DNA from: JAQVWU01 sp964628455
GTDB taxonomy: Bacteria; Bacillota; Clostridia; Oscillospirales; CAG-272
Direction: 5' to 3'
Assembly: GCA_964628455.1 (NCBI GenBank)
Contig: CAZVPD010000107.1
Span: 1 to 13,025, forward strand
Length of the DNA stretch: 13,025 nt
Within the stretch, counting starts at the first letter, position 1. Each line of letters opens with the position of its first letter. The notes below the pieces were generated by a model. The model searched no databases. It saw only the letters and a list, made by a program, of their open reading frames with translations, and was not told the DNA's origin. The translations under genes were made by a program, and so were the position numbers. Positions 1 through 5,913 of the stretch are shown here, in pieces.

Positions 1-128
1 TCCACAACAACCGTTCCATTGATGATACGATGAATATCGGCTGGGAACTGCTGGGCATATTCCCCAAAAGCGAGTTAAAGCGCATTAAACCGGAATTCCT
101 TGACAAATATTACAAAGCGGCGGAATAA
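1..128 (+). CDS. atpB: V-type ATP synthase subunit B, C-terminal end (partial)
   Basis: The gene enters from the left edge; complete codons begin at base 3 and the stop is TAA at 126-128. The visible 41 residues contain the stretch RSIDDTMNIGWELLGIFP, then PEFLDKYYKAAE at the C-terminus. Charged residues, then a GW-L-L helix and an L/I-DKYY end, are typical of the non-catalytic B subunit of V/A-type ATPases, which forms the hexameric head with subunit A in the cytoplasm. Subunit D follows after a 21-base gap, the usual B-D order, which supports the assignment. The rest of the operon lies outside the window, so ATP synthesis versus ATP-driven H+ or Na+ pumping cannot be decided here. Confidence 0.88.
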   Translation, partial: HNNRSIDDTMNIGWELLGIFPKSELKRIKPEFLDKYYKAAE

Positions 129-149
129 CAGAAACATTCGAGGTATATC

Positions 150-818
150 ATGGCGGAGATCAAAGTGAATCCTACGCGCATGGAGTTAAAAAAACTCAAG
201 GTTCGTATAAATACGGCAAGGCGCGGACATAAACTTCTCAAAGACAAGCGCGATGAACTGATGAAGCAGTTTTTGGATATCGTCAGGATCAATAAACTGT
301 TGCGGGAAAAGGTTGAAAACAGCCTTGAATCCGTTCACCGCAGTTTTTCCACGGCAGCAGCGGTTTCGTCTCCCAAAATGCTTGAAGAGGCTCTGATGCT
401 GCCGAAAAAAGAAGGCGAACTCCGTGTATCCTATAAAAATCTGATGAGCGTCAGTGTTCCGCGTTTCAGCTTCATTCAAAAAGGAACGGATGATGCCGGT
501 TCGATCCTCGAAAGCCTGAATTACGGTTTTGCATTTACTTCGGGAGAACTTGATTCGGCGGTTGCGGAACTTTCACAGCTGCTTCCGGATATGATACTTC
601 TCGCCGAGTCGGAAAAGGCGGCGCAGATGCTTGCGGCCGAAATAGAAAAAACACGGCGGCGCGTCAATGCGCTCGAATACATTATGATTCCGCAGCTTCA
701 GACCGGCATAAAATCCATCACAATGAAACTTGATGAAAACGAACGCGGCAACACGACACGGCTCATGAAAGTCAAGGATATGATGATCAAAAGGCAGGTC
801 GAAGCAAAGATAAAATAA
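150..818 (+). CDS. atpD: V-type ATP synthase subunit D
   Basis: This 222-residue protein is the central-stalk (rotor) subunit D of a V/A-type ATPase. It transmits rotation between the A/B head and the membrane ring. The start VNPTRMELKKLKVRINTARR, followed by GHKLLKDKRDEL, is the classic family N-terminus. Long helices at both ends (about residues 8-60 and 150-215) would form the antiparallel coiled coil, and the C-terminal part contains RRVNALEYIMIPQL, also a family hallmark. Length is normal for the family (about 200-230). The ATG at 150 is preceded by CGAGG with suitable spacing and lies 21 bases after the B stop, so the two are probably co-transcribed. A terminator follows at once, so D is the last gene of this operon, as in many Clostridia-type ntp operons. 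In many spirochaetes I and K follow D instead. Confidence 0.95.
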   Translation: MAEIKVNPTRMELKKLKVRINTARRGHKLLKDKRDELMKQFLDIVRINKLLREKVENSLESVHRSFSTAAAVSSPKMLEEALMLPKKEGELRVSYKNLMSVSVPRFSFIQKGTDDAGSILESLNYGFAFTSGELDSAVAELSQLLPDMILLAESEKAAQMLAAEIEKTRRRVNALEYIMIPQLQTGIKSITMKLDENERGNTTRLMKVKDMMIKRQVEAKIK

Positions 819-819
819 A

Positions 820-861
820 AAACATCCTGCTTCATTCGGCATTGATTGAAGCAGGATGTTT
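820..861. terminator. Bidirectional intrinsic terminator between converging operons
   Basis: A perfect 15-bp inverted repeat (820-834 with 847-861, arm AAACATCCTGCTTCA) encloses a 12-base loop. It sits 1 base after the subunit D stop. On the minus strand it is followed by a strong U tract (complement of 819-811), so it should stop transcripts from the phospholipase-like operon efficiently. On the plus strand the 3' side is only moderately T-rich (TAAATTTGATTATTT), but the arm itself ends in TTT. Confidence 0.85.
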
Positions 862-869
862 AAATTTGA

Positions 870-950
870 TTATTTGGTTCTTGTTGCCGTCCAGTTTCCT
901 TCTATAGCCTGAGCTACCATACCCCATGCATTTCCTTCGGTCCTTCCATC
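870..950 (-). other. Out-of-frame C-terminal end of the phospholipase-like protein (probable frameshift)
   Basis: The main frame ends in the poor tail PKEMHGVW after the conserved-looking strand DGSSLEMEG. In the -1 frame the same DNA reads TEGNAWGMVAQAIEGNWT and then ATRTK before TAA at 872-870. This is a natural final strand for a small beta-barrel domain, and its stop lies 8 bases before the terminator stem. The alternative frame is closed upstream by a stop at 951-953, so any shift must fall between about 914 and 950, most simply near 931-945. The joined product would have about 827 residues. I cannot tell whether the cause is a missing base in the assembly, a real mutation, or recoding. 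Confidence 0.6.
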
Positions 951-3352
951 TCAAGTGAGGAACCGTCTGTGAAATCCGCTTTAAAGTTCAGCCGACCGTT
1001 CTGGTATGTTCCTGTCGTGGAAGATGCGGTTGGAACGCCTTCTTCGTTGTAAACAGTGAAATCAATTGCGACTTTGTTGCCCGACTCGGTCAGAATGCTC
1101 AATGTGATTTCGGCGTTTACCGTTTCGCCTGTCGTGGCTCCGTCGACGATGGAACGTATCTCTTCAATTGATTTGGCTTCTTCTCCTACGGCCAGCAGAA
1201 TGGCGTTTGCTATAGGATAAAATACATAGGAAAACATTGTGACGACAAATTCACGGAGTTTTTGCGTGGCTCCGATCGTAATGCTGCCAGAATATACCCC
1301 GTCGATTTCTTCGTCATTCTGAGCGTAATTCCAGCGCGCGCTTTTCAGGTATCTGTCTTCGTCGATTTTGATCCTGAAATATACCGACTGGTCCTTTTTT
1401 ATTTCATACAGTTTTTCCATGTCGCTCAGTTTGTATTCCGCCGTTTCATCACCATATAATAAAAGAGGTCCTTTGACCATGCGTTCTTCGGTATCGCTGA
1501 TTGCAGTCAGTGTTCCGTCTTCAAACCAAACCGGAATGATTTTTTTTATTTTGTTTTTATCGTCTTCAAAGACCAGTTCGGCCGTTCCGGTAAAAAGCGG
1601 GTTCAGATAAACCGTTTCTTCGGTATTTTGTAAATCGTAATTCACTGCTTCGGCGAACGCCGCGAATTCACGGACTCCGAATCCGGGATGTCCTTCCTCT
1701 TCGCGAAGCCCGTGTTCGGTGTAATCGGCTTCCAGTGTTTCTACGGGAAACCTGTAATTCAAAGTCATACCCGTCCAGGTGCGGCTTCCGGCATGGATGC
1801 GTATAAAAATGACATCTCCGTCTTCGACGGATGTGTATTCCTCTTCTTTTGATAATCTGATATCGGGGTCTTGCTGCAGATACAATACGGGAGGTTCCCG
1901 CAGCCATTCTTTATCTTCATTCATCATTCCGCTCAGTTGACCGTTTTCGAATGATAACGGTATTATTTTTCGTACTTTCCCGTTTTTCCCGAAAATCAAT
2001 TCACCGGTGCCCGTATATGATATGGAAAGTCCCGCATCCTGCCAGGCCTGGTCTTCTTCTGTTTTATGAATCATGACTGCTTTGGTTTCTGTTTCATACA
2101 GAACTTCGGGTTTTTCGCTGCTGTCATCGATAAAACGTTCGGGTTCTCCGAATTCCGTATTTAAAACAAGTGTGGGATAAAACTGATGCATCAGGTCGCT
2201 GCATGCGGCAATTGCGATGGGGATAAGCACGCTGCCCATTTTTTTTGTGAAATCATTATCGGAAGGAACAAAATAGGATTTGCTTTTAAAAATAACACCG
2301 CTGACTTTTTCCTGGATCATCGGGATAACGTCGTTTAAAAAAGGAGTGCCTAAAAAATTTATGGTTTTGCCTTTCAGCATCATTTCCCCAGGAATCAGGT
2401 CTTTAAACTGAGGGCTCGGGATCGGAATTTCTTCGTTGACCGGATATACGCCGTCGTCTTTACTATATATGGTATCGGATGAATAGAAATTTTTGTTTGT
2501 AAAAGCGGCAAGCGTAAAAAACAGATTTTCAGGCAGGTATAAACGACTGCCTCCGGAACTTAAAAAATTTTCGGTCATGCGTGCGTCGACAGACGAACCA
2601 AGCGCAAATTCACGCACATTTTCTGCGGTGATCGTATCTTCCAGCGGTTCGTCAAACGGGTGCGAATCGTTGCGCACATGCGCGGGTTGAGTCATATCAG
2701 CCATAAGATGCATCGTTTCACCGAGAGCGCGATATGCATATGCAAGATAATAATCGCGTTCTTCTTTTCTGTCTTTCGGTTTGACGGCAACGTTTAATTT
2801 AAAATGTTCTCCTCTGATAATATCCGGTTTATTGCCGTCCTCCGGGATTTCCATGGCTTTCTTGTAATTTACAAGAGCGTTGCGCCAGTTAAACGGATTG
2901 TCATTATGGGATAAAGCCCAGGTTACGGCGTCAATTTGCGGCTGATCGTAAAATGTTCCGAAAGCTGAACTTTGGTCGGTGAGATAATGAACGCCTGAAA
3001 GGGCCATTGGATCATAAAAATGACGTACAGACGCGTAAATTTCGGGTTCATCCGCCCAGTCACCTCCGTTAACGATCCATTCGGGAAGCTGCATTGTGCG
3101 TGAAGTGGCTCTGTATGTGTTTGCGAAATTGGATCGGGTAGAAATCCCTGCACCCTGATAGAATTCGTTGAAACTGATGGGTGCTGTCTCGTATTTGTTT
3201 GCGGAACTGAATATCGCTTTGAATTTTTCGACTGCCTGGTCATTGATCGCACGGTGAATAGGCTGAAGCCACGCATATGCAGGCAACGCCGTCACGGAAA
3301 GGATCGCTGCGGTTATCAGTAAAGAGAAAAATCTGCGCATCATATTTTTCAT
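914..3352 (-). CDS. Secreted zinc-dependent phospholipase C-like protein with duplicated C-terminal module
   Basis: The 812-residue protein has a signal peptide (MKNMMRR, hydrophobic 8-22, AYA just before W28). Residues 28-395 resemble the zinc-dependent phospholipase C/alpha-toxin fold. Probable zinc ligands are W28 (first residue after predicted cleavage), H33, D98 or D101, H111 (in RHFYDP), H215 and D219 (HLMAD), H225, H231 and E235. The H-3-D-5-H and H-3-E spacings match alpha-toxin. Lipid hydrolysis outside the cell is inferred from the family; the substrate is unknown. Residues 448-536 and 589-678 are diverged copies of one ~90-residue beta-rich module. Residues 690-812 form a helix plus beta-rich domain. 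The start has AGGAG 9 bases upstream. It follows the zinc-ribbon gene by 33 bases and is probably co-transcribed. The frame stops at TAG 914-916, but a -1 shift continues it to 870 (see the separate entry). An S1/P1-nuclease-like role is less likely because of the HFYDP context. Confidence 0.8.
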   Translation of the reverse strand: MKNMMRRFFSLLITAAILSVTALPAYAWLQPIHRAINDQAVEKFKAIFSSANKYETAPISFNEFYQGAGISTRSNFANTYRATSRTMQLPEWIVNGGDWADEPEIYASVRHFYDPMALSGVHYLTDQSSAFGTFYDQPQIDAVTWALSHNDNPFNWRNALVNYKKAMEIPEDGNKPDIIRGEHFKLNVAVKPKDRKEERDYYLAYAYRALGETMHLMADMTQPAHVRNDSHPFDEPLEDTITAENVREFALGSSVDARMTENFLSSGGSRLYLPENLFFTLAAFTNKNFYSSDTIYSKDDGVYPVNEEIPIPSPQFKDLIPGEMMLKGKTINFLGTPFLNDVIPMIQEKVSGVIFKSKSYFVPSDNDFTKKMGSVLIPIAIAACSDLMHQFYPTLVLNTEFGEPERFIDDSSEKPEVLYETETKAVMIHKTEEDQAWQDAGLSISYTGTGELIFGKNGKVRKIIPLSFENGQLSGMMNEDKEWLREPPVLYLQQDPDIRLSKEEEYTSVEDGDVIFIRIHAGSRTWTGMTLNYRFPVETLEADYTEHGLREEEGHPGFGVREFAAFAEAVNYDLQNTEETVYLNPLFTGTAELVFEDDKNKIKKIIPVWFEDGTLTAISDTEERMVKGPLLLYGDETAEYKLSDMEKLYEIKKDQSVYFRIKIDEDRYLKSARWNYAQNDEEIDGVYSGSITIGATQKLREFVVTMFSYVFYPIANAILLAVGEEAKSIEEIRSIVDGATTGETVNAEITLSILTESGNKVAIDFTVYNEEGVPTASSTTGTYQNGRLNFKADFTDGSSLEMEGPKEMHGVW

Positions 3353-3385
3353 GATCGATTACTCCTAAATATCATGGCGGAAAGG

Positions 3386-4324
3386 TCAAAATTCATACAG
3401 ATACCACGTCCCGTTTGATTTGATCCAGGTTATCAGAAATATGTTTTGTTCATAAACGACCGAAAACGATGCCGTCCGGCTGCGTGGATTATCTTTTATT
3501 GTATTTTCTCTTCCAAGGAATGTCATTTCCGCGGTTGACAGAACGTCGGCCAAAACTGCGGCGTCTTCCGGATTTTCGTTCATCCGTTTTTGCCATTCGG
3601 ACTGGATATCCGGTTGCAAGTATTTTACGGCTTTATCGATATTGCTTTTTTTCAGGAAGGATATCAGTTCCCGCTGCCGTTTTGCAATCGCATTCTGTTC
3701 TTTTTTCAGATCGGGACTGTTTTGCCAGTCAACCATATCGGCCGCGTAAACGGATGCCTCGGGATCATAAGGTTTTGGTTTTCCGAACGGGAACTGCTGC
3801 AGTCCGTCCGTATACAAGACAAAGATGATCAGGCAGAAAACCGTTGCGGATGCAAGGATGAAAACCGTGATTTTTATTTTATTGCCGGATTTTGGCTTTT
3901 TTGTTTTATATGTTTTCTTTTCGGATGGATGTGTTCCCGGATATATGTCGGACGGTTTTTCTGCAGTCTCTGTTTCGGTTTTCGATTCCTGTTGATTATT
4001 TTCGGATGCTGTTTCCTTTTTTATATCGCATAATCCGTTGTTACCATTCCCGATAACTTTTTCTCCGCATTTGTAACAGTATAAAGCGGTTTCCGGGATT
4101 AAACTGCCGCAGATGCGGCAGGTCGTTCGTTCCGGGGATGAAAGGTCCTTCGTGCCGAAGCGGAATCCGCAGTTTTTACAAAACAATGCTGGGGAAGCAT
4201 GAGGTGTCCCGCAGTTTTGACAGGTATTGTTCGATCCCGGGTTGACCTGCGTTCCGCATACCGCACAAAAACGTGCATGAACCGGAAGCGTGTTTCCGCA
4301 TCCGGCGCAAAAATTCCTGCTCAT
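3386..4324 (-). CDS. Membrane protein with three zinc ribbons and an extracytoplasmic C-terminal domain
   Basis: The 312-residue protein starts with three CxxC-10-CxxC zinc ribbons: C6/C9/C20/C23, C35/C38/C49/C52 and C69/C72/C83/C86. A polar linker rich in E, K, T and S (about 98-149) follows, then one membrane helix (about 150-171) and a C-terminal domain (about 195-312). That domain holds two helices and a strand-rich end finishing in SNGTWYLYEF, which resembles NTF2-like or DUF4878-type stress/binding domains. The predicted topology is ribbons in the cytoplasm, C-terminus outside. The frame is open 31 codons further upstream, but the ATG at 4324-4322 is preferred: it has AGAGG 8 bases upstream and directly precedes the first ribbon. 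The gene lies 33 bases upstream of the phospholipase-like gene. Such zinc-ribbon membrane proteins are common in Bacillota and mostly uncharacterised, so no specific function is claimed. Confidence 0.82.
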   Translation of the reverse strand: MSRNFCAGCGNTLPVHARFCAVCGTQVNPGSNNTCQNCGTPHASPALFCKNCGFRFGTKDLSSPERTTCRICGSLIPETALYCYKCGEKVIGNGNNGLCDIKKETASENNQQESKTETETAEKPSDIYPGTHPSEKKTYKTKKPKSGNKIKITVFILASATVFCLIIFVLYTDGLQQFPFGKPKPYDPEASVYAADMVDWQNSPDLKKEQNAIAKRQRELISFLKKSNIDKAVKYLQPDIQSEWQKRMNENPEDAAVLADVLSTAEMTFLGRENTIKDNPRSRTASFSVVYEQNIFLITWIKSNGTWYLYEF

Positions 4325-4478
4325 AACATAAACCTCTTCTTTATCTTTTTTGCGCAGTATAACCGGATCGGGTGAATCGGATGAACGGTTTGCTTTATCT
4401 GAATAAAAATGAAGCAAAATCAGAAATCGGAAACACGGGTATGCGGGATTGAAAAATGGTAGGCTGCTGAAAGACTTT

Positions 4479-4506
4479 ATAATATGATATTAGCATAAGC
4501 AAACAA
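4479..4506 (-). promoter_or_regulatory. Candidate sigma-70 promoter for the zinc-ribbon/phospholipase operon
   Basis: On the minus strand, TTGTTT (complement of 4501-4506) is separated by 16 bases from TATTAT (complement of 4479-4484). Transcription would start near 4472, giving a leader of about 150 bases before the ATG at 4324. This is a consensus match only. The same bases also contain a plus-strand TATAAT (4478-4483), so the direction is uncertain. Confidence 0.35.
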
Positions 4507-4521
4507 TCATTACAAGAACAA

Positions 4522-4539
4522 ACGAAAATATTTTTTCGT
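4522..4539. promoter_or_regulatory. Inverted repeat, possible operator
   Basis: A 7-bp perfect inverted repeat, ACGAAAA-TATT-TTTTCGT, lies between the two divergent promoters. Its right half belongs to the 12-mer TTTTTCGTATAT, which recurs at 7463-7474 upstream of the P-type ATPase. This could be a transcription-factor site, but AT-rich DNA makes chance repeats fairly likely. Confidence 0.25.
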
Positions 4540-4596
4540 ATATTATGTATATCCATAAGCCTGCGGCTGTTTTTTTATCAAAGTTCGGCAAACATC

Positions 4597-4625
4597 TTGT
4601 ATTTTTTTTTATGTTTTGTTATAAT
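4597..4625 (+). promoter_or_regulatory. Candidate sigma-70 promoter for nagA
   Basis: A perfect -10 box TATAAT (4620-4625) is preceded, with a 17-base spacer, by the weak -35 box TTGTAT (4597-4602). The start of transcription would fall near 4632, about 65 bases before the chosen nagA ATG. This excludes the upstream in-frame start codon at 4545 as a normal translation start. Confidence 0.5.
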
Positions 4626-4645
4626 ATCATTAAAATGTTTATCAT

Positions 4646-4653
4646 AAAGGAGG
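4646..4653 (+). promoter_or_regulatory. Strong Shine-Dalgarno-like site upstream of nagA, oddly placed
   Basis: AAAGGAGG is a near-perfect ribosome-binding site but lies 44 bases before the nagA ATG at 4698. No ATG, GTG or TTG in the nagA frame follows at the right distance; only CTG at 4662 does. The ATG at 4698 itself has only CGGAAA nearby. Translation may therefore start at CTG 4662 (12 extra residues), or the site may help ribosomes load by another route. Confidence 0.4.
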
Positions 4654-4697
4654 ATCGTTTACTGACGGTCTTTTGGCTGACAGTTATACGGAAAAGT

Positions 4698-5837
4698 ATG
4701 AAATATATTACCGGAGGAAAAATTATAACTCCCGGCGGGATTGCCGAGGGCTGTGCACTGGTTTATGACAGACAGATCATCGATATCATAGACTCCGCTT
4801 CCATACCCCGGGATGCGGAAGTGATCTCTGCGGAAGGGCGGTTTGTTTCACCGGGTTTTATCGATATACATGTCCACGGCTATATGGGCGAGGATGTATC
4901 GGACGGAAAAGCCGAAGGGCTCCGCATTATCGCCCGGGGGATTCTGCAGAACGGTGTAACATCGTTTTTACCGACGACGATGACTGTTTCGGAGGATGAA
5001 ATCAATGCCGCGTTTGACGCTGTTCGAAGTGTGAAAGAGGAGAGCCTGACCTGGGAAGGGGCTGAAATTCTCGGCGTTCACGCAGAAGGACCGTTCATCA
5101 ATCCGGCTAAAAAAGGAGCGCAGGCATCGGAAAACATAAAAAAGCCCGATGCATCCTTTGTTTTAAAAAACGCGGATATCATCAAGACGCTGACCCTTGC
5201 TCCCGAAATGGATACAGGTCACGTCTGTATAAAGGAACTCGCCGCGAAAACGGATATCCTTCTGTCTATGGGGCATACGGACGCGACATTTGAGGAAGCG
5301 GTCAGTGCTGTGGCCGACGGGATCGGACACGCGACGCATCTTTTCAACGCCATGTCGCCTCTGGTACACCGTAATCCCGGTGTCGTCGGAGCCGTGTTTG
5401 CTTCCGATGTTTCCTGTGAAATCATCGCCGATACTTTCCATATCCACCCGGGTCTCTTCTCGATCGTATCGCATCTCAAGAAAGACAAACTGATATTGGT
5501 CACGGACTGCACGCGCGCCGGAGGAATGCCCGACGGTGAATATACCCTCGGAGGACAGCCGATTTTTCTGAAGGGGATCGAATGCAGGCTTGCCGACGGC
5601 ACAATTGCCGGCAGCGTGCTCAGGCTCAACCGGGCTGTCGCCAATATACTCAGACACACGTCACTGACGGTAAGCGAAGCTGTTGGAATGGTGACGGTCA
5701 ATGCCGCGCGGATCATACATGCCGGGGACCGGATCGGTTCACTTGAACCCGGCAAGGATGCGGACATTGTGATTTTTGACGATGAGATTTCTATATATAA
5801 AACGATCAAGGGCGGCAGGACGGTATATTCCGCCTGA
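4698..5837 (+). CDS. nagA: N-acetylglucosamine-6-phosphate deacetylase
   Basis: This cytoplasmic enzyme removes acetate from GlcNAc-6-P to give glucosamine-6-P, the first committed step of GlcNAc use and cell-wall amino-sugar recycling. The 379 residues show the amidohydrolase pattern: H58-x-H60 in GFIDIHVHG, E130 in GVHAEGPF, H193 in MGHTDAT, H214 in HATHLFNAMSP, and the catalytic D270 in LVTDCTRAGGMPDGEY. The C-terminal IGSLEPGKDADIVIFD is standard. The intact HxH pair points to a two-metal site as in the Bacillus subtilis enzyme; E. coli NagA lacks these histidines. Small deviations are Cys271 where Ala is usual, and AGSVLRLNRAV for the common AGSxLTM. The ATG at 4698 gives a normal N-terminus (MKYITGGKIITPGG). 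The frame is open upstream to 4545 but that part overlaps the promoter. A ROK-type kinase follows 76 bases downstream. Confidence 0.93.
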   Translation: MKYITGGKIITPGGIAEGCALVYDRQIIDIIDSASIPRDAEVISAEGRFVSPGFIDIHVHGYMGEDVSDGKAEGLRIIARGILQNGVTSFLPTTMTVSEDEINAAFDAVRSVKEESLTWEGAEILGVHAEGPFINPAKKGAQASENIKKPDASFVLKNADIIKTLTLAPEMDTGHVCIKELAAKTDILLSMGHTDATFEEAVSAVADGIGHATHLFNAMSPLVHRNPGVVGAVFASDVSCEIIADTFHIHPGLFSIVSHLKKDKLILVTDCTRAGGMPDGEYTLGGQPIFLKGIECRLADGTIAGSVLRLNRAVANILRHTSLTVSEAVGMVTVNAARIIHAGDRIGSLEPGKDADIVIFDDEISIYKTIKGGRTVYSA

Positions 5838-5913
5838 AACAGATGAAACACTGTGATGTTGCGTATTATTGCGATATTTATTTAAATCCTCACGGAAAGG
5901 TTTGGTTTATTTT

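Larger units (their letters stand above)
4325..4697. promoter_or_regulatory. Divergent intergenic region between the zinc-ribbon operon and nagA
   Basis: These 373 bases contain no convincing gene. They are AT-rich in the middle and carry one candidate promoter in each direction (listed separately), a small inverted repeat at 4522-4539 and a strong Shine-Dalgarno-like site at 4646-4653. Open frames running into the region from both genes have no family-like sequence, and the nagA-side extension overlaps the promoter. Confidence 0.6.

Noticed and set aside
3590..4033. A plus-strand open frame of 147 codons with a hydrophobic, Phe/Cys-rich end that could look like a membrane protein
   Set aside because: It is antisense to the linker and membrane helix of the zinc-ribbon protein; the hydrophobicity comes from complementing Lys/Glu-rich codons.
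4325..4417. A 31-residue N-terminal extension of the zinc-ribbon protein
   Set aside because: It is polar and without similarity to the family, whereas the ATG at 4324 has a good ribosome site and directly precedes the first CxxC.
4545..4697. A 51-residue N-terminal extension of NagA
   Set aside because: It runs across the perfect TATAAT and the AT-rich promoter, has a non-family sequence, and the normal NagA N-terminus begins at 4698.
5219..5851. A 210-codon minus-strand open frame over nagA
   Set aside because: The plus-strand NagA has all its catalytic motifs here; the antisense frame is Ser/Ile/Pro-rich with no motif and is a shadow.
5838..5913. A separate promoter for the ROK-like gene in the 76-base gap
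   Set aside because: Only a poor match (TTGCGT, 17 bases, TTAAAT) is present, and no terminator lies between nagA and the ROK-like gene, so read-through is simpler.
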